From the NCBI GenBank assembly GCA_024138025.1, contig JAMXBD010000965.1:372001-436000 (forward strand): a stretch of 64,000 nucleotides of DNA, given 5' to 3'. Source of the DNA: Combretum micranthum (lineage: Eukaryota; Streptophyta; Magnoliopsida; Myrtales; Combretaceae). Shown in pieces: positions 26,258 to 39,171 of the stretch (position 1 is its first letter; each line of letters opens with the position of its first letter). Made by a program: the position numbers and the translations under genes. Below the pieces are notes generated by a model. It was given only the letters and a program-made list of their open reading frames with translations. It made no database searches and had not been told where the DNA came from.

Positions 26258-27099
26258 GGTCATGAGCATAAACATGCACCTTAATGTGTAGAAAGCTTGT
26301 CTTTTGGTTTATGTGACTCAGCAGAACCACTTTGATTGAAAAGGAACCCATGACTCATTATTGCCTTTCTTAAGGTTAAAGTTCCTTCCTTTGGAGTCAT
26401 AAGCTCATTACAAGAGTACTTAGATGGGGCCAAAGAGTTCTCTAATTATGATGAATTCACCAAAGTTAGTCTAGCTTCCGTAGAACTTATGCGCTATGCA
26501 AGTAGATGGTGGGGACATTAAATGCCAATGACATGGGCAAGGAGAAATAAATTGAAATGTGGGGATCGGTCATATATTTCATTTCTAAACATTTTGTATT
26601 TGATCACTAATTATGTTTGGGTCTATGAATATATTTTCTATAAGGGAAATTATATGGTCCCATTATTATCCAACGACTCATATCATATCCAAACGTGATC
26701 GAATCACTAAATAGTTAATATTCCAATTATTATATTTATTTTAACGCTTAGATGTTTGACTGGATGGTCTGGTAATGGATTGTAGAAGCTTCCTTTCTAT
26801 AAGCACATTCAGATTTTTCAATTACATTCATATAATGCACTAATTTAATCTACATATCTAACTAAGGTAAGTACACTTGTCAGTTTATATCAATTAAATG
26901 AGAATGGGTCAAATCCTTAGAGAGACAGTGCAATGAGTACTAATACTATGTCTTACTTTATTATCTACTAAAAATATTATTAAGAATATCAATAGAAGTT
27001 TTTCTTAATTACTAGTACCAAAGAGTTTTGTCAGATTTCACCACCAAGCATAAAAATGTACCTAAGAACTGTAAATCACCACTAAGGCTACCTAGGTAG
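26258..27099. other. Unassigned sequence between S6 and LTR D
   Basis: About 840 bp, AT-rich, with no convincing open frame, RNA gene or repeat boundary other than the S6 duplication at its left edge. Confidence 0.5.
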
Positions 27100-28445
27100 T
27101 CGTAAAACCCCAAATTTTTTGGAATCGGTTTAGCCTAAAACCCTAAACTGGAAGTCAACCAGAACTCTAAAGGTCAACAAAACCCTAGTTAAACGTGAAC
27201 TTAAGTTCGACAATCCGAATAAGCAACTCGGTAAGAGTAAGTAGGAGTTTAGAATATAGAATAGTGCGTAATTACCTAAGGAAGCTTAAAAAGATCAGAT
27301 TAGTAAAACCGCAAATCGTCTTGAACCCGATCGGACACAGTTCTTGAAAACGTGTCCCGGAGCTCGGAATAGTAAAGATATTCTGAATATACTGTTAGAC
27401 TCGTAAAAATATAAGGTTTTCAAAAATATCAGTTTTATAATTTTTCGGCAAGTAAAAATAACAAATATCGTAATTATACACGTATTTTTTTACTACCAGT
27501 ACTTTATTAGTCATATCTATCTTACATTACACTATTCATTACTATTCTACACTATTCTTTTATCTCTACTTTTTCTTACACCTACTCTTACAAACACCAT
27601 AACCTATAACCTTTACTTTTTACCTTTCCTATAACTTTATTTCACATCTACTTACTTATTACTTCATTAAATCAACAAAATACAAAAATAAAACACCCTC
27701 TCTCTTCCTCACTCATGGCTGGCATACCCCTCTCCCTCTTCTTCAATTTGTTTTAATTTTCTTTGAATTAATCACACAAAAATCACTTCATATTTTGCTA
27801 AATACCCCTCCTCTTTCACTTCTTTCACACAATTACTGTCCACAAATTCCTTAAAAAACTCTCAAATTTTCCTCTCAAAACTCTCTCCAAAATATTCTCC
27901 TAAAACTCTTAAAATAATTCCAAAACAACTTCTTACAACAAAACCAAAACCACATCACTACCAAAGTCTTCTTTAGGTAACCAATTTCCTATTGTTTTCT
28001 TCTTCTCATGTCATGTAACTTTACATGACTATAGTGTGAGTTTCTAAGACTAAATGTTATGGAAGCTACACTATGTTCATGTATTGTTCTTGTTCATGAA
28101 AATTTATTTATGTTTATGTTTTATTTTTGTTCATATTTGTTATTATATCTAAGTTATTATCTATATATATACATTCTTTAGAGCATATAAGCTCACTTGC
28201 AATTTATTTATTTTTCCATTGCAATTTATTTATTCCTTGTTATTTTAAGACTAGTCTCTTGTCTTAGACTTGTCCTCATCAAGTTTAAACAATTTTTTTT
28301 TCTTTCTTTCATTTTTATTTTGACTTTGGGACTAGTCTACTTCTTAGCCCGGGAGCCTTGAAAAAGTTAAGACTCCTAATACTTGACTTTATTATTTATG
28401 TTATTTTGTTTGCTATTATTTCTCATAATTCATGTTCATTTAAAT
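27100..28445 (+). mobile_element. 5' part of a gypsy LTR (D)
   Basis: Starts TCGTAAAACCCC, a decayed TGTAAACCC. It is collinear with the first 1.3 kb of the other LTRs, including the C-rich leader ending TTTAG/GTAACC at 27975 and the TACTTGA block near 28380. It stops at about 28445, where the sequence switches to a reversed LTR. The TATA box is degraded to GCTAAATACCCC. Confidence 0.8.
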
Positions 28446-29119
28446 TGTTGTCCAAAAGATATTTGTAAGGGGTAAGCTTTTTGCTTAGTGAGAATTAATT
28501 TCACAAATAAAGTACTCGAAAAATCAATATCAAACAAGTTATTTAAACAAGCATATGAGATGTAATCAAACACGTGAGCAAATAATACATATGATTTTCT
28601 GGGAATCATATGTTGAATGGATTTTCCCCTCCATTCGAGGTTAAGTGGTCCGTGAAATAAGGCTATAGTTCGCAAATGAAGTTTTTGTAGTTTTTGTACG
28701 AGCCACTACTAGCTGCTAAAATGTAGTTATTTCGGGTATCACCCCACATTTATTACGGGCAATCAATTGCCATAGAGTAGAATTTCAGGTTCTTGGGCCC
28801 TTTACTATGCCCTTGTCCCACTAAGGATATAGTAATGAATGCAACGTGACTCACTACATGTCATGCATGAATAATTTTATTTAAGTAATCATGTCATAAT
28901 ATTAGATATTTTTAAAAGTGATCATAGAGTTCGCAGACAAATCATTCCTATACTAATCATACAATGATTAATTAACAATTCCTACTTCGATATACTTAAT
29001 ATAATTTCAATCATATAAGTAAGGCACATGTGCTATCATGTTTTTATCTTTTCCTAGTTCTAGTGCCGCTAAACTATAAGTAAAAATATAAGTATAAAAA
29101 TATAAGAATTCAAACTCAC

Positions 29120-29188
29120 TCAGCCATGATGATAGAACCTCTTAGTCGAAATAATCCTTTGGGTAAGGAAGCTCGGACTCCATGTCAC
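29120..29188 (-). other. Conserved LTR exon, F copy
   Basis: The acceptor CTCTTGTTAG precedes GT and 14 codons, DMESELPYPKDYFD, with stop TAA at 29142-29144. ATGGCTGA and GTGAGT follow. An extra ATG lies inside the exon in this copy. Confidence 0.65.
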
Positions 29189-30160
29189 CTAACAAGAGAA
29201 ATACCCAAAATGAGTTTCTTGAAAGTTCTACTTAAACTTGTAATTTTATTTCACTAAGTTCGTCAAAAATCATGTAAAGTAAAATTTCCAACTTAAACGG
29301 CCATAATTTCTCATTTTAACTCTGAATTTCGCATATTATATATCGTTTTCTACCTACTCAAAAAAAGACCAATCTATTTCTAAGGTTATTTTTCGTAAAA
29401 GGTCATTTGGGTCTCTAAAAACTATGGACATAATCATACAAAAATCCCAACCTTTAAAACATGATTTTTCCAAACTTTTTATCAACCAAAAATCTCATAG
29501 CAAACCTATACATGTATATGTATATGTCATTCCCCATAGGGGTATCCTAAACGTAACAGTCCGCCATATGCTATATAAGACTCTCGAATTACTATCCGAG
29601 CCCTTCTGGAGTCTTGTATAGACGTAAAGCGTCCCTTTAAGACAATAGAATACTCTATTCAATGGAGTTAAGAAGTTTAATGTGGCGTTTGATAGCCTTA
29701 GATGATAAATCAAAACACATACATAAAGTTACAAAGTCTAAGGGGTATTCCTCCGCAAAAGAATATTAAGGTCCATTACAGTCATCCAGAGTCTTTTGAT
29801 TTCCTGTGGAAGCCTAATTAAAACCGAAATAAACTTTTAAGGAAACGCCTAGCTCTGGTACCTAAGCTGTAGCCTGCCTTGGCCTAAGCCAAATGAACTC
29901 GTGCTGCAACAAGTAAAAACTATAGGGGTGTAAGCTAACTAGCTTAGTGAGTGAAAACTTCCATATCGCAATTAAGACATAATATTCAAGCAAGTGATTA
30001 TTCAATCAAGTGAAATGCATCAAACACGTGAATTCAACAAACATATGACCAGCCGGAAATCATATGTGGATGGACTTACGCCCTCCATCCCGGGTTAGCA
30101 GATTAACGAATCCTGCGGTACGACGCCGTTTAAGCTCACAATCAACTGAACAATAATTTG

Positions 30161-30253
30161 TTTTATGGATCACGATTAACCAACATATTCATTTTATGGA
30201 TCACGATTAACCAACATATTCGTTTTATGGATCACGAAAAACCAACAAATGCT
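30161..30253 (-). repeat. 31-bp tandem repeat in the R1 LTR
   Basis: Three copies of a unit with TTTTATGGATCACGATTAAC start at 30161, 30192 and 30223. The R3 LTR has the same array with a 30-bp period at 55741. Confidence 0.85.
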
Positions 30254-30562
30254 AATGCTCCATCCCCATCGTGATATGAATGAGTTCAAATTTATATTGA
30301 ATGTCTAATAATCGATTAATCCAATTCTTTTAGGTGGCCAAGTAATATTTGTAGATAATCAATTCTAGCTCCTCTCTATACAAGCAATGAATTATCACCC
30401 GCCTTCGATATTCTTTAAATTCAACTTCACATATCAACAGCAGAAAATTATAATTCCCAAATAACCCCATCATGCATAATCATTCTTTTTGTCTTTGCTT
30501 ATCTACTAGTGCAACTATCATTACAATCACAAGCAATAGTTAAAATCGGAAGTGATACTCAC

Positions 30563-30631
30563 TCGGCCATGGTACGCCGGTCTCTTAGTAATAGTAGTCG
30601 GGTGGTAGGGTATCATCGTTCTTGGGATCAC
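30563..30631 (-). other. Conserved LTR exon, R1 copy
   Basis: The acceptor TATTTGGTAG precedes GT and 14 codons, DPKNDDTLPPDYYY, with stop TAA at 30585-30587. ATGGCCGA and GTGAGT follow. Together with R3 it forms a DYYY variant of the tail. Confidence 0.68.
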
Positions 30632-32069
30632 CTACCAAATAAGAATAACCTAATGAGAATTTCATCACTTAACTAATTCAAACTATACATCTAAACTAAA
30701 CAAAACCGTGATTCTCGCTATTTGTGGAAGTTCCAACTTAAAATGGCCGTAACTTGGTCATTTTAACTTGGAATTTTGCAAATTTTATATTGATTTCTAT
30801 CTACTTCGAAAGATCTATCTATTTATATTATTAATTCCAAGTTTTGAAAACATTTAGGTCACATAACAGAGGGATCAGATCTGTTCTGTAACTTTTCCAT
30901 TTTCGAAAAATTGTTTTGCACTTAATCAAAATGTTTCTAGTTGATGATTCATGTGTTAGATAAAATATGAATGACATGTGATGAGTTCAATATATGCATG
31001 ATCTTGATGATTTTTGATAAGGAAACTTTAAGAACTCCTAATTCTCACAAGACTCCAACAATGTTATTTCTTAAAAATCCACTTTTCCAATTTTTCATCT
31101 CCTTAGTGTTTTGGGTTTTATTCTTAGAATTTACTTGTTATCTAAATAAAAATGAGTCTTCATCATCTTTAACTATCCAAGACCTCATTTCCACATAGAA
31201 ATTTATATTTTTCACTTTGCATATGTTTTTAAATATGCTTTTCACAAAAATCCGAATATGGAAAAATTCATTATTGCATGTTTCCTTGAGAAAAACTTGT
31301 TTAATGCATAATTTAAAGCTTTACTATATCTATTACCTAAGGAATTAATTTAACACATAAATCATGAAATTTGAGATTAAAAACTAGGTGATTACATATG
31401 CATCACCCAAGTTACGAATTTAAAAATTGAACACTAACTCAAAATGTTCTATCTTATTCCACTACTTGTTTTACACATTACTCATGTCTAAACTCATTTC
31501 AACTTGTAAAAGTCATCACTTAGTGATACCTATTACTTATACCCTTCATTTTTCATGCAAAATATGAGTTTTAAGGTGGTTTCAAGGGTTTTTAAAATAG
31601 GTCTTGAAGTTCATCCGAATTTTCCCTTAAACATTTCTAACAAAAACCTTTTCTTTTCAAGTTCCTTGTCTTATATTCATAAAGATCTACCAGCTAACAC
31701 ATTTATATATACAAGACTAAGCTTTTATGATCATTAATGCATGAAAACACAAAATACTCATATAAACATGAATGTCAAGAAAAACATGAGTGTCTAAACA
31801 CTAGATCTATAACTTATAGTGTATGAAAATGAGTTTAAAGACATGAACATAAATTTTTCATGCAAGATCTCTACTTTTATATGCATGAACATAATAATAC
31901 TTCAACAAAAACTCATTAAACACAAGATCTACTTCTTGTGATGGCTTGATATTCTCGTATTAGTGTTTTCTTATCCCTAGCATTTGCGCATTGGGATTTA
32001 AAGTGGAAAACACACAAGAATAGTCTTGCCATTACAAGATTATGTAGTAGTGAGGCTAGAAATCATCAC

Positions 32070-32237
32070 CTAAAAGAAGATTTGAAGAAGAAATAAAGAT
32101 GAAATGGACTTGTGAGTGTGTGTGTATGTGTGGAGCTTCTCACGGCAACAAGGAGGAGAAATAGAGAGAGTTTTTCTCTTTTAGAAATTTTGAAAGAGTG
32201 AAAATGAAGAGAGAGAGTGAAAATGAGTTTATATATT
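32070..32237 (-). promoter_or_regulatory. R1 LTR promoter and leader exon
   Basis: An AATATATAA TATA-like box at about 32229-32237 (minus), a leader without ATG, and donor CTTTTAG/GTGATG with exon edge at 32070. Confidence 0.5.
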
Positions 32238-32906
32238 AAGTGAATTAGGGTTTAATTGTAATAAAAGAAGTAAAAATAAAACAAATGGAGGGGAAAAGGG
32301 GAGGGGGTGCGCTGGCCAACAAGGGAGAGAGAGAGTGAGAGATTTGTATTTGATATAATTTGTAATTTAAGTAATAAAATGTAATAATTAAGTAGGAAAC
32401 AAAATTTTCTTGGAAAAGAAAATATAATGAGTAGTTGTAAGGATGTAAGAATACGGTATGGGTAGTGTGTAGTGTAGGTTGTACTTGTAAATAGTGGTAA
32501 ATAGTAGACAAGACATCTACTTTACCGGTAGTAAAGAAAATATGGGAAAAAGGCCATAACTGTAATTTTTATAACCCGAAAAATTATAAAATTTATATTT
32601 TTGAAATCCTTATAAAATATCGGTTCTAATGAATATTCCGGAATTTTTTCTGAGTTTCTAGTCCTGGGGCTCGTTTTTCTGTAATGGAGCTCGAGAAGGC
32701 CCGGAATAGAAAATTTTCCGAAATTAAAACTTTCTAAGGTTTGAAATATACTTTAAAATAATAATTGACATTAATTTATTTTATAAAACTTCTTTTGTTA
32801 TGAAACCGAAGGAAAGCCGGATTTAGGGTTTTTAAGCTTCTCTCACTAAGCTTAAACTAGACCAATTTAGGGTTTTGCTTTTCGGTTTTCGGAGTTTACT
32901 TGACTA

Positions 32907-33440
32907 CTAAGAATACCGGGGTTTCAACCTCCCCACCTTAAACAGAGTTTTGTCCTCAAAACTGAACTGACCACCTTGTCCTTCAAATAACTCGGGGTAC
33001 TTTCTTCGGATTTCCTCCTCAGCTTCCCAAGTTGCTTCCTCGAAGGCATGATTCCTCCATAATACTTTAACATAATGAATGTCCTTATTCCATAGCCTTT
33101 GGGTTTTCTTATCCAATATCCTTATGGGGTGTTCTTCATATGTTAGATTTTCCTTTAGCTGAATAGGTTCCAACTCCAAAATTCTCTTCGGGTCGGGCAC
33201 ATACTTCCTCAATACTGACACATGGAACACGTTGTGAATCCCGGAAAAATTTGGTGGTAAAGCTAGCCGATACGCTAGATGTCCAACTCTTTCCAAAATT
33301 TCGTAGGGTCCAATATATCTCGGGCTTAACTTCCCTTGCGTATGCATTCTTTTTATACTCTTAATTGGACTTATTTTCTGGTACACATGGTCACCTACTT
33401 TGAATTCGAGTTCCCTTCTTTTTAAATCTGCCCAACTCTT
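32907..33440 (-). pseudogene. R1 pol: integrase GPY/F segment and chromodomain
   Basis: An open frame of 159 codons. It holds the GPY/F segment (SPRYIGPYEILERVG) and the NVFHVSVLRKY stretch typical of chromovirus integrase C-termini. A chromodomain follows (TYEEHPIRILDKKT ... VLWRNHAFEEATWEAEEEIR), expected to direct integration by binding chromatin. The frame passes a donor-like ACAAG/GTGGTC at 32975/32974, the counterpart of the ACAAG/GTACGT of R3, then reads on 22 codons. A frameshift separates it from the integrase core. Confidence 0.85.
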
Positions 33441-33449
33441 TTGCCTGTC

Positions 33450-33935
33450 CTAAGCCTCTTTCATCTTTCGCTGGATTAACCTCACTTTATCGGCTGCTTC
33501 TTGTACCAATTTTGGCCCGATAGCTATCTTTTCCACTTCATCCCAAAATAGAGGGGATCTACAATGCCGTCCATACAAGGCTTCATAAGGTGGCATCTGA
33601 ATAGTTGAGTGGTAGCTATTATTGTAAGTAGACTCGATGAGATGTACATGACTATCCCAACTCCCTTTGAATTCCAAGGCATAGGCTCTCAACATGTCTT
33701 CTAGGGTTTGGATCGTTCGCTCAGACTGTCCATCAGTCTGAAGGTGATATGCCGTACTGAAGTGCAATTTGGTACCCAAACTCTTTTGCAGGCTTGTCCA
33801 AAACTTAGACACAAATCTTGGGTCTCTATCTGAAATAATCCCTCCTGGTATGCCATGTAATCGCACAATTTCCCAAATGTAGATCTTAGCTAGCTTTTCC
33901 ATTGAATTAGTCATATTTATGGGTAAGAAGTGCAA
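33450..33935 (-). pseudogene. R1 pol: integrase catalytic core fragment
   Basis: The 161-codon frame carries the second catalytic Asp region (IISDRDPRFVSKFW) and the Glu region (TDGQSERTIQTLED) of the DDE integrase. The usual YHPQTDG reads YHLQTDG. It overlaps the next frame upstream by a frameshift near 33920. Confidence 0.85.
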
Positions 33936-34296
33936 CTAACTTGGTTAACCGGTCCACTATTACCCATACAAACATCACAGCCAGATGAGGTCTTTGGGAA
34001 ACCACACACAAAATCCATGGATATCTAATCCACTTCCATTTGGGAATGGGGGTAAAGGCTTTAACAATCCGTTTGGCCTTTGGTGCTCTACTTTCACTTG
34101 TTGGTAAACTGGACACTTCATCACATAATATGCTACATCTCTTCATGTCGTTCCACCAATAGTGGCTTTTCAAATCTTGGTACATCTTGGTACCTCTCGG
34201 ATGCATGGTGTAACCGGAGTTATGGGCTTCACTCATTATTTCCTTTCTCAACTCCTCATCTTCCGGCACACACAACCTTCCCTTCATTCTGATCAC
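33907..34296 (-). pseudogene. R1 pol: integrase N-terminal part, frameshifted
   Basis: Starts with RMKGRLCVPEDEELRKEI and the His residues of the zinc-binding HHCC module (AHNSGYTMHPRG). A frameshift near residue 50 scrambles the Cys pair. The frame recovers at WVIVDRLTKL after the first catalytic Asp region, so the integrase is dead. Confidence 0.8.
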
Positions 34297-34335
34297 ATCC
34301 TCATTGTCTACTGCAAAGTGTAGGTATTTTCCTAC

Positions 34336-35345
34336 TTAGGTTTCCTTTTTAATCTTTTGTATCACCTCGTCATACCTTTGGGCTTCCTTGATTCTTTCTA
34401 TTAGGGTTGGCTCTAATGCCAGATTAGCTATCTTAAGCTCTGCACTTTGGTCTATGAACTCAATCTTCAATCCCTCAAAATCCTTAATCAGATCTCTTTG
34501 ACTTGTGATCAAGGTAGCTACCTCCCTATAATTTTTCCTACTTAGGGCATCCGCAACTACATTAACCTTCCCTGGACAGTAATTTATTCCCAAATCATAA
34601 TCTTTTATTAGTTCTCGCCATCTCCTTTGTCTCATGTTCAATTCCTTTTGTGTGAACATGTACTTAAGGCTCTTATGATCCGTGTATATCTCACACCTCT
34701 GTCCATATAAATAGTGTCTTCAAAGTTTTAGAGCGAAGACAACCGCGGCCAGCTCCAGATCATGTGTGGGGTAGTTTTGCTCGTGGGGTCTCAACTATCG
34801 AGAGGCATATGCAATAACTTTCCCTTCTTGCATTAATACACATCCAAGGCTATTCCTCGAAGCTTCACTATGCACTGTATAAGACTTTTCTGGGTCCGTA
34901 GAACCAAGATCGATGCTGATACCAGTCATCGTTTCAACTCCTGGAAACTCTGTTCCCTCTTATCTTCCAAACAAATTTCTCATCTTTTGGGTCCAACTGA
35001 GTCAGTGGCTGGCTATCTCAAAATCCTTCAAAAACTTGCGATAGTAACCAGCCAATCCCAAGAAACTTCTCACTTTCGTAACCGTTTACGGCTGTTTCCA
35101 TTCTACTACAACCTTAATCTTTTAGGGTCAACTGATATTCCTTCTCTAGTCACCACATGTCCAAGAAAAGATATTCTATCCAACCAAAAATCACATTTGG
35201 ACAATTTGCGTACAACTTATTCTCTCTCAAGGTTTGCAACGCCAATCGAAGATGTTCTTGTTGTTCCTTGGTCTTAGAATATATTAGGATATCATCTATG
35301 AAGACTATTACACACTTATCCAAAAGTGGCTTGTAATAGTCTTTT
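34336..35345 (-). pseudogene. R1 pol: reverse transcriptase/RNase H remnant
   Basis: 34336-34659 is open and carries the end of RNase H and the following linker ([30 protein letters not shown]). From 34660 to about 35345 the DNA still aligns with R3 60240-60930 but all frames are broken. RT similarity fades near 35340, shortly past the region that encodes the FIDD active site in R3 (about 35280), where LTR F resumes. Confidence 0.82.
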
Positions 35346-36589
35346 TAATACATAGGCAACTCATATTATACACATGATTTTAAAGATGTTGTCTTAGCTA
35401 ATGATTTTTCATAAAACAATCTTGTCTTAGTAGTTGAAAAAGTGAAGTTTGACAAAAGTATGTTAAGTTGTTTGAAAATAAAACTAAGGATTTTTTTTTG
35501 TCATTAAATATGCAATATAATTTACTTTCCTCAATTCTTAAAAGATAATTTTTTATTAAAAAATTTTAATATTTCTAAGTAATTCTCAAATTTTATTCCC
35601 TAAGTGTACTTTATTTGGTGAGTTGATTCTTAACTTGTATTGGTCTTTGTACTTACTAAAAATGTTAGTAAGGATTTTATTATCAAGTTATTAAGAAAAT
35701 TTCTCATAGAAAAGTATTATCAACCTTAAGGTTTTTAATGGTAGATTCAAAAGAAAATAAAGAGTTCCTTATTTATTTTTGTAAAAAAGCTTTGTATGTT
35801 TTTTTTTTTTTTTGGCCTGAAAAAGCTTTGTATGTTAACAACACTAAAATCTATGGTGATTTTTGTCAAAAAAAAAAAAAAAAAATTCTTTGAAAAGTAT
35901 TGGTTGAAATAAAATTCTAAATCTTAATGAACTTTTCTTAAGTAGTAAACTACACTTTTAAAGTGAGTTGAGTTTGTTTCTTTTATTTTAAGAAAGAAAT
36001 TTTTGTCTCTATTAAGACAACAATCAAATTGATCATGTATAAATAATAAGTATGTAGCTAGTAACAAGACAAAAATAATAAGTAAGAAAAATGGAAAATA
36101 TAAGGATGAATAAGAAATAAATATTAAGTATTGGAAGTCTTAGCTTGATTTCGAGACTTCTAGACTTAGTCATGGGCAAGTCCAAAAAAGAATGACAAAA
36201 GAAATAAGAAAGTCGTTTTGACTTGATAAGGACAATTCTAAGACTAAAAAGACTAGTTTTAATATTAAAGCGTGTAATAAATAAATAAATAAATTGCAAA
36301 GCATAATAAATAAGTAACGATTATGTTAACGAGCTTATGTGCTCTAACAAGTATATATAGATACATAAATATAGATAATATAATATAGGAGTTAGATTAG
36401 AATAATAATAATAGCATGTAATATAATAACAATAATAAAACAACATAATAATAAAATATAATTTATTCATGAATAAGAACAAAATATGAACATAATTTTG
36501 TTTCTATAATATTTAAATGTTTAACAAACATACATCATGATCATGTTAAGTTACATGACATGGTAAGAAAATATAGATAAGAAATTTGC

Positions 36590-36771
36590 CTAAGATAGAA
36601 ATATGGTTGGTAGTTAAAGAGAGTTTTTGGTAGTATGTGTGTAGAAGAAATGTTAGAAAATTGGAAAATTGAAAAGAGATTTTTGGAGAGAGGATTTGAT
36701 GATGATTTTGGGAGAGTTTTGTCATAATGAATGAGTGTGTAAAAGAAATGGAGGGAGATGGGGTATTTATA
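36590..36771 (-). promoter_or_regulatory. LTR F core promoter and leader exon
   Basis: TATAAATA at 36764-36771 (minus). The leader ends in CTTAG/GCAAAT at 36590, a GT-to-GC change at the donor. This copy carries an ATG in the leader, unlike most others. Confidence 0.5.
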
Positions 36772-37998
36772 GAGTTTTGAGGAGAGAACAATTGTGTGAA
36801 AAAATAAAAAAAAAAAGAAAAAAATAAATGTGTGTGTGTGTGTGCATGCGGAGCTGGCGTGATGGAGAGAGAGAGGAGAGGGTGAGATTGCTAGTGATAT
36901 GCCCTAGGCCATATGGATTCTATGTCATTTGAATGTTTATTATCTATATCATATGAGTCATTTTCTTTATCAAAGTTGTTATTGGCCTTTTTGCTTTGAT
37001 AAAGTTTTATTTGTTGAATAAATTTGTTGTTCTTTATGTCATTAAAGTATATGACTTTAATAGTGAAACCATAAGGTAAGAAATAATTTTATTCTGAATT
37101 ATCCCTCGTTGTTCATTACATGGAATAATAATGAATTAAGACTAGTATATTAGCTGGATGATGATCATGTTTTATTGATCATGGATATGAGATATTATTT
37201 CAGCACATGAATACACGTAAGAGTACATTGTATTGAATGACCAAATATGAGAATGCCATATAGATCAATGCGATAAGTATTTCTAGTTTGCAGTGTTGTT
37301 TTAGTCCTTAGACCTGAAATCACCATGGATTCCAAAAGGAGGAATATTGTGTTTAATCATTATCTTTAACTGAATAATTATAACGGTTGAGATTGGGCAT
37401 AATATAAATCATATAGAGAGTTGAGTGATTAAGATAGGATTTGTTCCTCTTATTAATTTGAGAGAGATATCTTTTGGGCCTCTCGATGAGTAAGACTAAG
37501 AAATGCATGGATGTGCTCGAATAAATTGATAAGGAGTTATCAATATCATTTGTTTAAGTTAGTCATACTCTGGATTCAAGAAATATGTGATTAAACAATA
37601 TAAGAGTGTATTGATCCACACCTTATGTTTAATTATAAGATATTGTTTAACAAAAGAGCTAAATAACTGACTATTAATAGGTAAAGTCTGATCACCGATC
37701 TTCACTTAATTGGGGTAGGCATAATGTCTTGCTAGACACCAATTATGTCTTGTAGGTCTAAATCGTGTTTTACAGCTGCTACCAACATTAAGTGAACTTA
37801 CATGGTCACACACAAAGAATGAATTGATTGGATCATGGGTTATTTTAGATAACCATATCGGCAATTATATAATTATTCTTAATTAGATTAATAATAATAA
37901 ATAATTATTAAATAAAATTGTTATTTTATAAGATATGTGTCATTTAAGGGAGAAAACCCTAATAAGATTAGGGTACGTAACTAACAATCACATCTTCT

Positions 37999-38008
37999 TA
38001 TAAATAGG
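37999..38008 (+). promoter_or_regulatory. TATA box of the copia-like LTR
   Basis: TATAAATAGG about 1.1 kb into the LTR, at the position expected for the U3/R border. Confidence 0.5.
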
Positions 38009-39010
38009 AGGCGATAGTCATCTCTAGGGTTTAATAAATGCTTGTCGTCACATTAGAATTACAAAGAAACTCTGTAACTAAAACAAGAGAGACCCTTTTG
38101 TGAGAGATTCCCAAAACTTAGAATTGTTCCACGGTGCTAGCACACACTCAGATCTGGTTGCATTTCATGTGGATTCGATGGAGGGTGTGTAAACCCTGTT
38201 TTCTAAGCCTTAACCTTAAGCCGGAAAGTCTATCGGAGACCTTAAGTCAACGGATCTTGAGTAAAACCCTACAGTTTAGATCCGGCAAACCCGAGTTCGT
38301 AAATCGAGGAGTCGAAAAATAATTAAAGTGTTTAGAATAGTCCGTAATAATATTTGATTTATTAAAAATATCAGATTGGTTTATTTTCGGCTTATTTCGA
38401 ACCCGTTTGGATACTGCTTTGGAAAGCTGTCCCGGGGCTCGAAAATTAAAAATATATCTTTAATATTTTTAGACTCGTATTTTTATAAGGATTTCAAAAA
38501 TATCAAGTTTATAATTTTTCGGATTTTAAAAATATCAGTTATAGCTCATATAAGCTTATTTTACTCTTACCGGTAACTTAATTGTTAAATTTCTAAAAAT
38601 AATTTATTTGATTATTTTATTTAAATCATAAAAATTCTGCCACTTAAATAAAAATATTTTTCTTAATTTATTTTATATATTTTCTTAGTCAAAAAGGCAC
38701 TTTATCAACCCATACCTCAAGTACACATCCATTATCATTACTACACATTATTATGTTTTCTTTTGCTTTTTCTTACACTCCAATTCCCCAAGATGGCAGC
38801 TGACCATCCCCCAAAAATTAGCCACTTTTCCTTATTTTTAATCATTTATTTGATATTTTAAAGTCTCTTTTAGTTAGAAATGGAAGCTACAAGTTACACT
38901 TTCAAAATACAATTCAACTCAACTAACACCCCCACACACTGAAATCACGCCAGCCCCCTCCTTGCAGCTGCTTGTTTTATTTTTTTTCAATTATTTAATC
39001 ACACTCTCTC

Positions 39011-39171
39011 TATTTAAGTATCTCATTCCTTCTCTTTCACCTTTACAAACCCTACACTTTTCCTCTCTCTTTTCCCTTTCTTTTCTCTTCTTCTTGGCTT
39101 TGTCTTCTTAAGAAACAAGCTGCCACCATTTCCATCCATACTCCCACATACTTTTCTTGCAAATATTTGAG
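39011..39171 (+). promoter_or_regulatory. S7 promoter and leader exon
   Basis: A TATTTAAG box at 39011, a CT-rich leader without any ATG, and donor TTTGAG/GTAATC with exon end at 39171. Confidence 0.55.

Larger units (their letters stand above)
29525..32926 (-). mobile_element. 3' LTR of R1
   Basis: About 3.40 kb from TGTCATTCCCC to GGGGTTTCA. Both ends are decayed versions of TGTCACGCCCC and GGGTTTACA. It closely parallels the R3 LTR throughout, including the 31-bp tandem repeat and the DYYY-type exon. The polypurine side (reversed TTTAAGGTGGGGAGGT) follows at 32927. Confidence 0.88.
29525..35345 (-). mobile_element. Truncated Tekay/Del element R1 inside F
   Basis: A reversed element with a complete 3' LTR (29525-32926), a polypurine tract and about 2.4 kb of pol. 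It is cut near 35345 within reverse transcriptase, where LTR F resumes. The rest of RT, protease, gag and the 5' LTR are missing, so a deletion reached exactly to, or slightly into, the host LTR. Confidence 0.8.

Noticed and set aside
30161..30253. CRISPR-like regular repeats
   Set aside because: The units are directly adjacent tandem repeats without unique spacers, in a plant LTR.
34870..35277. 135-codon plus-strand frame
   Set aside because: It is the antisense of decayed reverse transcriptase of R1. Similar antisense frames at 54187-55164 and 59674-60061 were left out for the same reason.
36546..36791. 81-codon minus frame in LTR F
   Set aside because: It spans the leader exon and TATA box. 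The ATG is private to this copy; other leaders lack it.
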